In this document: positions 37,222-46,668 of the stretch, one piece after another
Layout of the letters: each line of letters opens with the position of its first letter
Numbering within the stretch: position 1 is the first letter of the stretch
NCBI GenBank assembly: GCA_013215465.1
Contig: JABSOW010000007.1
Span: 106,767 to 170,766, forward strand
DNA from: Colwellia sp.
GTDB lineage: Bacteria; Pseudomonadota; Gammaproteobacteria; Enterobacterales; Alteromonadaceae
Reading direction: 5' to 3'
Length of the DNA: 64,000 nucleotides
Translations under genes and position numbers: made by a program
The notes under the pieces: generated by a model
Databases searched by the model: none
Told to the model about the DNA's origin: nothing
The model's input: the letters and a program-made list of their open reading frames with translations, nothing else

Positions 37222-37563
37222 ATGAATAATTTAAGCAAGAATTTTATAAAAAAATCCGCTTGTGCTCTGCTAGTCTCAGCGATGGCCTTTTCTGCTTGGG
37301 CGATATCACTAAGCGATGCCAAACAGCAAGGACTAGTTGGTGAAATGCCTAATGGTTACTTAGGGTTAGTGGTTGATAACGCCGAAGCGAAAAGCTTAGT
37401 GGCGAGTGTTAATAAAAAACGCAAAAGCATTTATATGAATTTAGCGCGAAAAAACAAAATTACCATGCAACAGGTTACGGTTTTAGCGGGTAAAAAATCT
37501 TTAGCTAAAACTCAATCAGGCCATTTGATTAAAAATGCTTCGGGGCAATGGGTAAAGAAATAA
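37222..37563 (+). CDS. ydbL: YdbL family periplasmic protein (DUF1318)
   Basis: 113 residues, signal peptide with likely cut after SAWA, then SLSDAKQQGLVGEMPNGYLG and a lysine-rich helical part, as in E. coli YdbL (108 residues). It lies 9 bp after ynbE and completes the operon. YdbL is proposed to guard correct YdbH-YnbE assembly. Confidence 0.88.
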   Translation: MNNLSKNFIKKSACALLVSAMAFSAWAISLSDAKQQGLVGEMPNGYLGLVVDNAEAKSLVASVNKKRKSIYMNLARKNKITMQQVTVLAGKKSLAKTQSGHLIKNASGQWVKK

Positions 37564-37575
37564 AAATAGCAAGGT

Positions 37576-37600
37576 AAAGAGGGGAGAACGACCCTCTTTC
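37576..37600 (+). terminator. Hairpin after ydbL
   Basis: AAAGAGGG (37576-37583) and CCCTCTTT (37592-37599) pair perfectly across 8 nt. Only TTTC follows, so it may be an incomplete terminator. The rest of 37601-37873 has no supported gene. Confidence 0.6.
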
Positions 37601-37873
37601 GTTAATGCCTTTACTTAAGTTATTGTTATCAGCTTGCACCGTAGTTGAAAGTAATGAAATAGTAATTAAAAAACAACTAAATATTTGTTTTACTGATGAA
37701 ATACTTTTAATAACAATTGATTATAGAAATTTTTCTAGTCTACACCTCGAAGAAAACACCTCAGAATCAACACTTTTATGCTTATTGTTGTGTAATAATT
37801 AAGGCTTGCCATTACCTTTATGATTTTGCTAACAGAAAGATGAAATTGTTTGATTTATATCAATACCACTGCG

Positions 37874-37892
37874 AATGGTAACAATTATCACT
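37874..37892. promoter_or_regulatory. Candidate Fur box
   Basis: AATGGTAACAATTATCACT contains a 15-bp core that fits the 7-1-7 Fur pattern TGATAATnATTATCA at 12 of 14 fixed positions. A further half site (GTTATCATTT) is at about 37938. It lies ~72 bp before the porin start, at the head of an imelysin/di-heme operon usually linked to iron. Confidence 0.55.
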
Positions 37893-37963
37893 TGCAAGTG
37901 TTGGCTAATGTAATTACCATACCCCCAAATAAAAGTAGTTATCATTTGTATTTGGTTGGTTTG

Positions 37964-39322
37964 ATGAAAAATATCCTTATCCCATTAGCAACATTCAGTG
38001 TGCTTTCATTTAGTAATATCAGTATTGCTAATACTGAAATTGATCTTAAAGCTGCGCTTAAGCAACAGCAACAACAGTTACAAGCAATTGAAAAGCAATT
38101 ACTTGAACTTAAAGCAGAAAAATCCCGTACTGCAGAAAATTTTGTTGCCAAAACGCTTAATGAAAGTGACAAAAATTGGCAGATTAAATCTTATGGCAGC
38201 ATGCTTTACAAAAGCAAAGCGGTTTTTAAAAATACTCAAGATATAGATCCAGAACAACGAGCTACCACAGATTTAGAAAGGGTGGTGATAGAGTTTGCTT
38301 ATGATTTTGATGCTAAATGGCAAGTTGAATTAGAAATTGAATATGAGCATGGCGGAACGGGCGTTACCCTTGAATATGATGGCTTTGATGAATTTGGTGA
38401 ATTTGAAACTGAAATAGAAGCTGGCGGTGAAGTTATTGTTGAAAAATTGGAAGTAAAATACCAATACAATGAAAATATTTCCGTGAAAATTGGACACATT
38501 ACCGTACCCGTAGGTATTGGCACTGATTTACACAAACCAAACCAGTATTTTACTACCGAACGTCACTGGAGCGAAGCAACGCTAATTCCACAAGTATGGC
38601 ATGAAACAGGAATTAATGTCTCGGCATCATGGCATAATTTTACCGCACAAACCTTAATTACTACTGGCTTAAATTCAGAATATTTTAGAACGCATCATTG
38701 GGTTGCTACGGGTCATCAAACCCGTTTTGAGCAAGTAAATAGTGATGATCTAGCGTTAACCTTTCGTCTTGATTACGGCAACATAAAATCAGGTTCAAGC
38801 GTCGGTATTAGTTTATATAACGGCAATACTTCAGGAAATCGTAATAAAACCAATAAAATTTCAGGCGACGGAAACTTAACGCTTATTGGTTTACATGGCG
38901 TTTGGGAACATGATAATTGGTTAGCAAGAGGCCAATATCTTTTTGGTCAATTAGATGATAGCCAAGCCATAACCAAAGCTAATAAAACTACCGCCGGACT
39001 GAAACCGGGTGTTTTTGCTCAGTTAGGCAGTGAGGCTGAAGCAGCATTTGTTGAAGTTGCTTATGATAGCAAAAACTTTTTTGGTTTGACCACGCCACTA
39101 TATTTGTTTACCGCTTATGAATACGCTAATCCAATTAAAAAATTAGCAGAAGGTACACCAACCGCTCGTTTTGATACCCAAGAGATTTCATTTGGTGTTA
39201 ATTACTTTCCGACTAAAAATTTAGTGTTTAAAGGGCAAGTATCGCAACAAAATTATGCTCAAGATAATTTAGATGATACTCACTCGTTTAGTTTATCCAT
39301 CGGATATTACTTTTCAATTTAA
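37964..39322 (+). CDS. Outer-membrane porin-like protein of the imelysin operon
   Basis: 452 residues from the ATG at 37964; a long frame from 37850 would include the Fur-like box. Signal peptide (MKNILIPLATFSVLSFSNIS), then a Gln-rich coiled coil (ALKQQQQQLQAIEKQLLELK), and a beta barrel resembling the phosphate-selective porin O/P class, ending in an aromatic strand (SFSLSIGYYFSI). An acidic segment (EYDGFDEFGEFETEIEAGGE) could bind cations. Its neighbours suggest import of iron or heme rather than phosphate, which is inference. Confidence 0.65.
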   Translation: MKNILIPLATFSVLSFSNISIANTEIDLKAALKQQQQQLQAIEKQLLELKAEKSRTAENFVAKTLNESDKNWQIKSYGSMLYKSKAVFKNTQDIDPEQRATTDLERVVIEFAYDFDAKWQVELEIEYEHGGTGVTLEYDGFDEFGEFETEIEAGGEVIVEKLEVKYQYNENISVKIGHITVPVGIGTDLHKPNQYFTTERHWSEATLIPQVWHETGINVSASWHNFTAQTLITTGLNSEYFRTHHWVATGHQTRFEQVNSDDLALTFRLDYGNIKSGSSVGISLYNGNTSGNRNKTNKISGDGNLTLIGLHGVWEHDNWLARGQYLFGQLDDSQAITKANKTTAGLKPGVFAQLGSEAEAAFVEVAYDSKNFFGLTTPLYLFTAYEYANPIKKLAEGTPTARFDTQEISFGVNYFPTKNLVFKGQVSQQNYAQDNLDDTHSFSLSIGYYFSI

Positions 39323-39366
39323 CTATTTATGTGCTGATTAGGTACTGAAAAAAATAAGGAATACTT

Positions 39367-40488
39367 ATGTTACTAAAAAAAACGTTAATTGCTTTAACTG
39401 TTTCTGCTCTTTTTTTGAGTGGTTGTGGAAGTTCTTCTAGCGATGATAATACTACTGTAGAAGAAACTGGCTTTACTTTTGATGCCACAGAATTAATTAC
39501 TAATTTAACCAATGATGTAATTGTTACGGGCTATGATACTTTAAATGATAAAGCGAATGCTTTTTTTATAGCAACACAAACCTTAGTTAATACCCCGACA
39601 GAAGCTAATTTACTTATTGCACAAAATGCATGGAAAGCAGCACGTGAACCATGGGAGCAAGGTGAGTCTCATATTTTTGGTCCGGTAGATTCGTTAAGTA
39701 TTGACCCGCATCTAGATAGCTGGCCTTTAAATACTAGTGATTTACAATCATTATTAGATGGTACTTCAACTTTTTCTGCAGATTTTATTGCGCTATTGAA
39801 TGATGATGTGCAGGGCTTCCATACTATGGAGTTTTTATTATTTGGTGATGGTGTTGATGATAATGAAAAATTAATTGCTGACATGAGCGAGCGTGAACGT
39901 GAATATCTTTCGGCTACAGCTGAAGTCTTTTATGGTTATACACAAGATCTTTATAATGCTTGGGTAAGTAGTGATGACGCCTACCAAGATAAATTATTAA
40001 CGGTAGATAATGATATTTATACGTCACAGTTAGCGGTTGTTGAAGAATTGATCAACGGTATGATTGGTATTATTGATGAAGTAGGTACCGGCAAAATTGC
40101 AGACCCATTTGGTGCTGACATAGATTCAATTAACACCTCAAAAGTTGAATCTCAATACAGTTGGAATTCATTAACAGATTTTACCGATAACATTAAAGGT
40201 GTACAAAATGTTTACCGTGGTGAATTTGAAAATGCTACTGATAAAACGGGCATTATAGATTTTGTTAGTGCTGCTGATGCAACATTAGCGAGTCGAGTTG
40301 ATGATGAAATTGCTGCAGCAATTACCGCTATTATTGCTATTGCTAGCGAAGATGAATTGCCGTTCAGACAAGCTATTAGTGACACCGACGGTCGTGTAAG
40401 AATTCAAACGGCTATTGATGCCTTAGCAACTTTGCAAGCGTCGTTAGAAAATGATGTATTAACGTTACTTAATGACTGGAAAGTCTAA
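39367..40488 (+). CDS. Imelysin-family (IrpA-like) lipoprotein
   Basis: 373 residues with a lipobox (LFLSGC) followed by a Ser-rich linker. The imelysin GxHxxE motif is seen as GFHTMEFLLFG, and AWKAAREPWEQGES is the usual first helix of the domain. Imelysins are periplasmic iron-regulated proteins of the M75 class, with no proven protease role; an IrpA relative is linked to iron uptake. It lies 44 bp after the porin gene. Confidence 0.87.
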   Translation: MLLKKTLIALTVSALFLSGCGSSSSDDNTTVEETGFTFDATELITNLTNDVIVTGYDTLNDKANAFFIATQTLVNTPTEANLLIAQNAWKAAREPWEQGESHIFGPVDSLSIDPHLDSWPLNTSDLQSLLDGTSTFSADFIALLNDDVQGFHTMEFLLFGDGVDDNEKLIADMSEREREYLSATAEVFYGYTQDLYNAWVSSDDAYQDKLLTVDNDIYTSQLAVVEELINGMIGIIDEVGTGKIADPFGADIDSINTSKVESQYSWNSLTDFTDNIKGVQNVYRGEFENATDKTGIIDFVSAADATLASRVDDEIAAAITAIIAIASEDELPFRQAISDTDGRVRIQTAIDALATLQASLENDVLTLLNDWKV

Positions 40489-40517
40489 TAAAAGTAAGAC
40501 CATAATGCATTATTAAT

Positions 40518-40565
40518 AAAAGGATAAAACTTGTCTACGGATATAGCAGGTTTTGTCCTTTTTTC
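40518..40565 (+). terminator. Terminator between the imelysin and di-heme genes
   Basis: AAAAGGATAAAACTTG (40518-40533) pairs imperfectly with CAGGTTTTGTCCTTTT (40547-40562), followed by TTTC. It may lower, rather than end, transcription of the di-heme gene, which otherwise belongs to the same operon. Confidence 0.65.
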
Positions 40566-40678
40566 GTTATAAGCGATAAAAACTATTTTTAATAAAGGTT
40601 TTAATAAAAGTCCCAAGAAAACATTATATAAATAGATTGGATAAATAGATCTGATAAATATTCCCAAGAGAGAGCAGC

Positions 40679-42286
40679 ATGAATATTTTTACTCAAAAGA
40701 AACAATGCTTAAGCCTTATTGTTTCTTTATCCGCGATATTACTAAGCGGTTGTAATTCTGGTAGTTCAGATAAAAAAACGGTAATTGAATATCCTGATTA
40801 TACCTATGTTGAAAAGTTAGGTGATGAAGCCACTGCCATTAATGCTAGTCATTCGGGTCATGGATTTTCAACGCCAATGCCGACACTAAGCGCTGAAGAA
40901 TTAGAGATACATTTAGCTGGTGATGCAAATTTTGAAACCGCTTTTACTACAGCGCCTAATAGCGAACACCCAGAATTAGACGGAGTAGGCCCAGTATTTA
41001 ACAACCAAGACTGTAATTCATGTCATCAACGTGATGGTCGTCCATCAACAATCACTGTACCTGAAGGGCAGGATCGAATTTTATTAGACTCAGCTGCGGG
41101 TATTTTTCTGCGCATGAGTATTGATGATGGTAATTGTTCCACTCCTAGCATTGAAAATAATTATTGTAAAAATAAAGGCGTTCCTGATTTTGGCGAACAA
41201 TTATTTCATCGCGGTGTTTTAAAGGCTAGAGCAGACTGGCAAGAACTGCCTTTTGTTGGCCAAGCAAATGTTTATCTTGCTTATGAATACTCTACCGTTA
41301 ATTACGCCGACGGCAACTCAGTTGAACTTAAAAAACCGGTATTCACTATTGAACGCCCTTATGATGTAACCGCTGAGAATCAATTAAATAGTGCTATTTT
41401 ACAAGCCGATGTTCGTTACAGCCCAAGAAATGGCATGCCTGTTTTTGGTTTGGGTTTATTAGAGCTTATTGCTGAAGCTGATATTTTAGCACTCGCCGAT
41501 GAGAATGATGTTGATAGTGATGGTATTTCAGGGCGTCCAAATTGGGTTTTTGATGCCATTAAAGCAAGGGATAATGATCCGCTGCCAGTATCATTGGGGC
41601 GTTTTGGCTGGAAAGCTAATACACCTAGTGTACGGGTACAATCGCTTGGTGCATTACGTGGTGATATGGGCATTACTAATCCGTTATTTCCGGACGAAAG
41701 TATTGCTAATACCGCTATGCATGAAAGTTACTTAACTCGTACCGGCTTTATTGATACGGGCGTCGATGAAAATGACGAGCCTGAAGCATCTCAAGTATTT
41801 TCAGACGAAGTGGTTTTTTATGCTGAAACGTTAGCCGTTCCCGCAAGACGTAATATTAATGATAAAACTGTTGTTGCCGGCGCGGTTTTATTTGAACAAA
41901 TAAATTGTACATCATGTCATCATCCTGATTTTGTTACCTTAGCTGGTAATGTTCAACTTGGTGGTGTTGACGCGCCAGAGGCATTAAAAGGTCAGCATAT
42001 TTATCCTTTTACTGATATGTTGTTACATGACTTAGGGACAGGTTTAGCTGATAACCGTCGTGATTTTACAGCAACTGGCAATGAGTGGAAAACTAGACCT
42101 TTATGGGGTATAGGTTTAACTAAAACGGTAAACCCAGCGGCAGGTTTTTTACATGATGGTAGAGCTGACAATATTGAAGAAGCTATTTTGTGGCATGGCG
42201 GCGAAGCACTGCAAAGTAAAAATGACTTTATGGCATTAGAGCAAGCTGAGCGTCAATCATTAATTGACTTTGTTATGTCACTATAA
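40679..42286 (+). CDS. Di-heme oxidoreductase (thiol oxidoreductase-like), lipoprotein
   Basis: 535 residues. Lipobox LLSGCNSG. Two c-type heme motifs: CNSCHQ at residue 112 and CTSCHH at residue 410; the second lies in a MauG-like domain together with FLHDGRADNIEEAILWHGGE near the end. Proteins of this DUF1111 group accompany imelysins in many marine bacteria; their substrate is not settled. The porin-imelysin-di-heme order suggests that redox chemistry helps iron capture at the outer membrane. AGAGAG precedes the start. Confidence 0.87.
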   Translation: MNIFTQKKQCLSLIVSLSAILLSGCNSGSSDKKTVIEYPDYTYVEKLGDEATAINASHSGHGFSTPMPTLSAEELEIHLAGDANFETAFTTAPNSEHPELDGVGPVFNNQDCNSCHQRDGRPSTITVPEGQDRILLDSAAGIFLRMSIDDGNCSTPSIENNYCKNKGVPDFGEQLFHRGVLKARADWQELPFVGQANVYLAYEYSTVNYADGNSVELKKPVFTIERPYDVTAENQLNSAILQADVRYSPRNGMPVFGLGLLELIAEADILALADENDVDSDGISGRPNWVFDAIKARDNDPLPVSLGRFGWKANTPSVRVQSLGALRGDMGITNPLFPDESIANTAMHESYLTRTGFIDTGVDENDEPEASQVFSDEVVFYAETLAVPARRNINDKTVVAGAVLFEQINCTSCHHPDFVTLAGNVQLGGVDAPEALKGQHIYPFTDMLLHDLGTGLADNRRDFTATGNEWKTRPLWGIGLTKTVNPAAGFLHDGRADNIEEAILWHGGEALQSKNDFMALEQAERQSLIDFVMSL

Positions 42287-42306
42287 TCTAGGTTAATAGC
42301 CTTAAG

Positions 42307-43275
42307 TTAGCTATCACCATTAACAAAAGTATGTGTGGTGATGGCGCTTTGTGTTAGCGCTTCATTTTGCGGTAAGGTTTCATTACCAGATAATAGATAA
42401 ATAACTTTTTGTCCTTGTTTAGCTAGTTCAATGGCGTGTTGATAATTAATTAATATGCTTGAAGTGATGTCTTGGGGAAATTTTTCCGCATCGCGGCGGA
42501 CATATTCAATTAATACTGTATTTACCTGGTCATCATAAAAAATGGCGTCGGCAAATTGCATCGCTCTGTGGGCATTCAAGGTTAAGTTATCTGGGTTGCC
42601 TTCTTTGGTGTGAATAAAAATAATTTCCCCACAAGGAGGGGCTATTTCTTGTTTAATACTGGCAATAAGCTGTTGCTCTGCTTGTTGTTGTTTACCATCA
42701 AGGATTGCTTGCCCTATGGGACCTCGAAGGGTGTTTTCCCAAAAACTCCGTCGATTTCGTAAACCTTTCACCCGTACTTTTACGTGCTCGCGAAATTTGT
42801 AAGAAAAGTCAGCCAATTTACCATAGCCTTGGGGTAGCGTTTTTTCTATTTGTTCGCGTAACATACGGATTAAAATAGGTGAGCTGCCAGAGCTAGACAA
42901 AGCAACGATCATTGGACTTCTATCAATAATCGCCGGGGTGATATAAGTGCATAGCTCTGGTTGGTCGACCACATTAGTTAACATGTCTAATGTGCGAGCT
43001 TCCTCTGCGATAGCTTTATTTACTAAGCTATCGTCGGTAGCCGCGATGACTAAATTGATATGAGATAAATGGCCAACTTGATAATTATATTTTAGCCAAG
43101 TTAATTGATGCAAGTTAATTAAGCGTTCAACACTAGCGCAAACATCTTTACTCATGATAGTAATGTTAACAGTCGACTTTAATAACAATTCAATTTTGCG
43201 TGATGCCACTTCTCCTCCACCAATAATCATGGCGGTTATATAATTGGCATCGAGAAAAATTGGGAAGTATTTCAT
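42307..43275 (-). CDS. Siroheme synthase-like protein with incomplete methyltransferase domain
   Basis: 322 residues. Residues 1-~205 match the CysG N-terminal domain: MIIGGGEVASRKIELLL (NAD loop), AIIDRSPMIVALSSSGSSPI with the catalytic Ser region, and RNRRSFWENTLRGPIG. This part turns precorrin-2 into siroheme. Residues ~218-320 look like the first half of the SUMT methyltransferase: GEIIFIHTKEGNPDNLTLNA aligns with the GxVxLVGAGPGDPxLLT motif but has lost the glycine loop, and LSGNETLPQNE replaces GGDPFIFGRG. The rest of SUMT is absent. It starts 29 bp after rraA, perhaps in one unit. Full CysG has ~457 residues. Confidence 0.8.
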   Translation of the reverse strand: MKYFPIFLDANYITAMIIGGGEVASRKIELLLKSTVNITIMSKDVCASVERLINLHQLTWLKYNYQVGHLSHINLVIAATDDSLVNKAIAEEARTLDMLTNVVDQPELCTYITPAIIDRSPMIVALSSSGSSPILIRMLREQIEKTLPQGYGKLADFSYKFREHVKVRVKGLRNRRSFWENTLRGPIGQAILDGKQQQAEQQLIASIKQEIAPPCGEIIFIHTKEGNPDNLTLNAHRAMQFADAIFYDDQVNTVLIEYVRRDAEKFPQDITSSILINYQHAIELAKQGQKVIYLLSGNETLPQNEALTQSAITTHTFVNGDS

Positions 43276-43304
43276 TATTTTACGCTGGTGATAATGTATT
43301 TATA

Positions 43305-43790
43305 TCACTTTAGCATTAATTTTTTTTCACTGATAGCTAAGCCATTTGCGTCACCATAAATAAATTGACCTGCGGTAAAATCAAGACCAGCAAAGCTAAT
43401 AGGCTGATTAATTTCACCCAACCCTAGTTTTTCGGTCTTAATTGGGTTGCAGCCAAGCGCTTTTACTGCGAGTGGTAGCGTCGCAATAGTGCCTGCATCT
43501 CGAATACAGCCATTAATAACAATTGCTTGCCAACCGTTACTGACGGCTTGTTTAGCTAACATGTCACCTAACAATGCCCGTGTTAAGCTCGCCTTACCAT
43601 CAACCACCATTACTTTTCCTGTGCCGTTAGTCGCCACAAGTTCTTTTACTTTTGAATTATCGTTAAAACAAGATACCGTTACTATTTCGCCACTGAAGAT
43701 AGTATTACCACCGTAGTCGGTAAATAAAGGCTGTGCCAATTGCAGTTGGCCGCTGTAGTCGTCAAATAAATCGGGTAGTAGATCTAACAT
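43305..43790 (-). CDS. rraA: Regulator of ribonuclease E activity A
   Basis: 161 residues of the RraA/menG-like fold, the E. coli length. VMVVDGKASLTRALLGDMLAK and INGCIRDAGTIATLPLAVKAL hold the conserved GxxRD-type loop. RraA binds RNase E and slows RNA decay; some relatives are aldolases, and the conserved RD pair is kept, so an enzyme role is not excluded. It is the first gene of a two-gene unit with the siroheme-type gene. Confidence 0.82.
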   Translation of the reverse strand: MLDLLPDLFDDYSGQLQLAQPLFTDYGGNTIFSGEIVTVSCFNDNSKVKELVATNGTGKVMVVDGKASLTRALLGDMLAKQAVSNGWQAIVINGCIRDAGTIATLPLAVKALGCNPIKTEKLGLGEINQPISFAGLDFTAGQFIYGDANGLAISEKKLMLK

Positions 43791-43838
43791 GGAGTTTACT
43801 CAGTATCAGGTGAATTTGTAGTAACTCTAGCATCAATG

Positions 43839-43855
43839 AATGATAAACTATCATT
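43839..43855. promoter_or_regulatory. Palindrome between rraA and prmA
   Basis: AATGATA, AAC, TATCATT form a perfect 7-3-7 palindrome in the divergent promoter region. It resembles a Fur half-site pair but is two bases shorter than a standard Fur box, so the binding factor is open. Confidence 0.35.
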
Positions 43856-43908
43856 GTGAGTATTTATTGTGAGCATAAAGCAAGCACATTTATTATTGGA
43901 ATACTGAA

Positions 43909-44796
43909 ATGCCCTGGATACAACTTAGATTAAGCGCCAATGAAGAAACGGCGGAAAAATATAGTGATTGGCTTGTTGCCTGTGGCTCGCAAGCAGTGAC
44001 CTTTGTTGACGCAAAAGATACGCCTATATATGAACCATTACCAGGTGATGAAGTGATTTATTGGTCAAATACCGTGGTAATGGGCTTGTTTGAGGCCAGT
44101 CATGATATGGATAAAGTGATCAGCTACTTGCAGGGTATTCACCCAGACAAAACACAAATGCAATATAAACTCGAGCAGTTAGAAGATAAAGACTGGGAAC
44201 GTGAATGGATGGATAACTTTCATCCAATGAAATTTGGTCAACGTTTATGGATTTGTCCAAGCTGGCTAGAAGTGCCAGAGCCAGATGCCGTAAACGTTAT
44301 GCTAGATCCAGGTTTAGCTTTTGGCACCGGTACGCACCCAACCACTGCATTGTGTTTAACTTGGCTTGACGGCTTAGATTTACAAGGTAAAACCGTGGTA
44401 GATTTTGGTTGTGGCTCAGGTATTTTGTCTTTAGCCGCATTAAAATTAGGTGCAAAGAACGTAATTGGTATTGATATCGACCCGCAAGCCTTACAAGCAA
44501 GCCTTGCTAATGCTAAACGCAACAATGTTGATGACAGGCTTGAACTGTATTTACCTAAAGATCAGCCAAAATTAACCGCTGATGTAGTGGTCGCTAATAT
44601 TTTAGCAGGCCCATTGCGTGAGTTAGCGCCCACTATTATAGAATTTGTTGGTGAAAATGGTTTGCTGGCGTTATCAGGCGTATTAGAAGAGCAAGCGCAA
44701 AACTTACAAGAAATTTATGGGCAATGGTGTGATATGTCACCAGTAACTATACAAGAAGAATGGGTGCGCCTAAACGGGCAAAAAAAGCCTAGATAA
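43909..44796 (+). CDS. prmA: Ribosomal protein L11 methyltransferase
   Basis: 295 residues, near the E. coli length. A substrate-binding N domain (~1-60) is followed by a SAM-dependent methyltransferase domain with [20 protein letters not shown] and the catalytic-site motif [15 protein letters not shown]. It trimethylates three sites of L11. The next gene, dusB, is 384 bp away; that gap has no gene I can support. Confidence 0.95.
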   Translation: MPWIQLRLSANEETAEKYSDWLVACGSQAVTFVDAKDTPIYEPLPGDEVIYWSNTVVMGLFEASHDMDKVISYLQGIHPDKTQMQYKLEQLEDKDWEREWMDNFHPMKFGQRLWICPSWLEVPEPDAVNVMLDPGLAFGTGTHPTTALCLTWLDGLDLQGKTVVDFGCGSGILSLAALKLGAKNVIGIDIDPQALQASLANAKRNNVDDRLELYLPKDQPKLTADVVVANILAGPLRELAPTIIEFVGENGLLALSGVLEEQAQNLQEIYGQWCDMSPVTIQEEWVRLNGQKKPR

Positions 44797-45180
44797 GCTC
44801 GTCATTACTATAGCACTAATGATTTTGATAAAGGGCATATTTGATGAATGTAGCGATGAAATATAGTTTCTTATATTATGTTTAAATGTCTAGAGCATGG
44901 GGATACTACTATCGAAAGAATAGGCTCATAGTAATAAGCAGACAAGGGTCATTTACCATACACTAGGCCTTTCCCTTGATTTTTAATTTATATCATGGTC
45001 AAGATAGCCTTAAAAGTTGTCAATCAATCGTGTGAAAAACGCCCACATTAATGCTTTAGTAAAAGTCAATATTAAAAAGCGATAAAAAAACAACTTTTGT
45101 TTAAATTCTATGCTTTTCAATGAGCAAAAAAACACGTAAACTTAGCGCCCTTTTAAATAGCAGCTCAAAAAGTAATCAGC
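44797..45180. other. Leader region of dusB-fis, no gene
   Basis: AT-rich DNA with no supported frame. In relatives the dusB-fis promoter is growth-rate controlled; no clear TATAAT with GC discriminator is seen here, so I do not name a promoter. Confidence 0.45.
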
Positions 45181-46212
45181 GTGAAAATAGGTTCATATCA
45201 ATTTGACAGTAACGTCTTTCTTGCCCCGATGGCAGGAATTACCGATCAACCTTTTCGAGAATTATGTTGTCGAATGGGCGCGGGTTTAGCCGTATCAGAA
45301 ATGGTGTCGTCAAACCCTAAGGTATGGAATACCGAAAAGTCTAAATTAAGAATGCTTCACAGTGATGATGCCGGAATTCGCAGCGTACAAATTGCGGGTA
45401 GTTGTCCTGATGAATTAGCTTTTGCGGCGAAAATTAATGCTGATAACGGTGCGCAAATTATTGATATCAATATGGGCTGTCCAGCAAAAAAGGTAAATAA
45501 AAAATTAGCGGGCTCGGCTTTATTAAGAGAGCCGGCACGGGTTGAACAAATAGTGAAATCTGTGGTTAATTCGGTGAATATTCCGGTTACGTTAAAAATT
45601 CGCACTGGTTGGTGTGAAAACAGCCGTAATGGTATTGAAATAGCAAGAATTGCTCAAGATAACGGTATTGCTTCGCTAGCAGTACACGGTCGCACCCGTA
45701 ATGACTTTTATAAAGGCAATGCGGAATACGACACGATAAAAGCAATTAAACAAGCGGTTTCAATTCCTATTGTGGCTAATGGCGATATCACCTCGGTAGA
45801 AAAAGCCGAAGAGGTATTAAGCTATACCGGAGCCGATGCAATAATGATTGGTCGAGGTGCCCAAGGGCGACCTTGGATTTTTCGAGAAATTAATCATTTT
45901 TTGAAAACAGGAACCAAAATGCCTGCCCCCTCAATGAATGAGGTACGTTCAATTTTAATTGGACACGTAATGGAATTACATCAGTTTTACGGTGACTACA
46001 TGGGCGTGAGAATCGCTCGTAAACATGTGTCTTGGTACATTCATTCTTTTGCTTTACTAGGTAAAGAGTCAGGCGAAGAACTGGGTGAAGGTTTTACTGC
46101 GAAATTTGCAGGAAACCAAGGCAAAGCTTTTAGAGCTATTTTTAATGGTTTATCGTCAACAAGCGAGCAGCTTGAGACGTTAAATCTTTATTTTGATCAG
46201 CTTGTTCATTAG
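45181..46212 (+). CDS. dusB: tRNA-dihydrouridine synthase B
   Basis: 343 residues, GTG start, FMN-dependent TIM barrel. Seen: VFLAPMAGITDQPFRELC, DINMGCPAKKVNKKLAGSAL (with the catalytic Cys) and AVHGRTRNDFYKGNAEYD. It reduces uridine to dihydrouridine at one D-loop position. fis follows after 53 bp, the standard gammaproteobacterial pairing, in which dusB leads the operon and fis is the abundant product. Confidence 0.95.
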   Translation: MKIGSYQFDSNVFLAPMAGITDQPFRELCCRMGAGLAVSEMVSSNPKVWNTEKSKLRMLHSDDAGIRSVQIAGSCPDELAFAAKINADNGAQIIDINMGCPAKKVNKKLAGSALLREPARVEQIVKSVVNSVNIPVTLKIRTGWCENSRNGIEIARIAQDNGIASLAVHGRTRNDFYKGNAEYDTIKAIKQAVSIPIVANGDITSVEKAEEVLSYTGADAIMIGRGAQGRPWIFREINHFLKTGTKMPAPSMNEVRSILIGHVMELHQFYGDYMGVRIARKHVSWYIHSFALLGKESGEELGEGFTAKFAGNQGKAFRAIFNGLSSTSEQLETLNLYFDQLVH

Positions 46213-46265
46213 TGAACAGTTGGTTGTTTAATTTATACTTATATTAATATAAAGAGTTGTGCATT

Positions 46266-46553
46266 ATGTTCGAACAAAATATTTCTTCTCCTTTCATCAC
46301 TGGTGATATTCAAACGCAAACTAAAACGTCTCCTTTGCGTACTCAAGCTAAAATAGCTATCAACAACTACTTAAAGCAGTTAAATGGTAACGACGTTGAT
46401 GATATGTACGACCTTGTGTTAAGCGAAATTGAAGCGCCAATGTTAGAAGAAGTGATGATGTATACCCGCGGTAACCAAACTAGAGCCGCAAACTTATTAG
46501 GTATCAATCGCGGTACCTTACGTAAGAAATTAAAAAAATACGGTATGAACTAA
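46266..46553 (+). CDS. fis: Nucleoid protein Fis
   Basis: 95 residues starting [13 protein letters not shown]. An ATG-like start three codons upstream is rejected because the E. coli protein also begins MFEQ. The C-terminal helix-turn-helix ([20 protein letters not shown]) is nearly identical to that of enteric Fis. Fis bends DNA, activates rRNA promoters and marks fast growth. Confidence 0.96.
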   Translation: MFEQNISSPFITGDIQTQTKTSPLRTQAKIAINNYLKQLNGNDVDDMYDLVLSEIEAPMLEEVMMYTRGNQTRAANLLGINRGTLRKKLKKYGMN

Positions 46554-46558
46554 TGCCC

Positions 46559-46608
46559 TGGCAGGATTACCTGCCAAATAAAAGCACCCTAGGGTGCTTT
46601 ATTTTTTT
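46559..46608 (+). terminator. Double terminator after fis
   Basis: TGGCAGG, ATTA, CCTGCCA (46559-46576) is a first hairpin. AAAGCACCCT and AGGGTGCTTT (46581-46600) form a second perfect stem followed by ATTTTTTT. The second is a textbook intrinsic terminator. Confidence 0.9.
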
Positions 46609-46668
46609 GAGTTCTATGATTTTTAAGCTCTATTTAAAATTAATTTACTAATAAGGTAAGCATACAAA

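Noticed and set aside
37605..37802. 65-codon open frame after ydbL
   Set aside because: No ribosome site, low-complexity translation with clustered Leu and Cys, and it overlaps the promoter side of the porin gene. It is probably chance.
46609..46668. PurR operator before purH
   Set aside because: No ACGCAAACGTTTGCGT-like palindrome in the upstream region.
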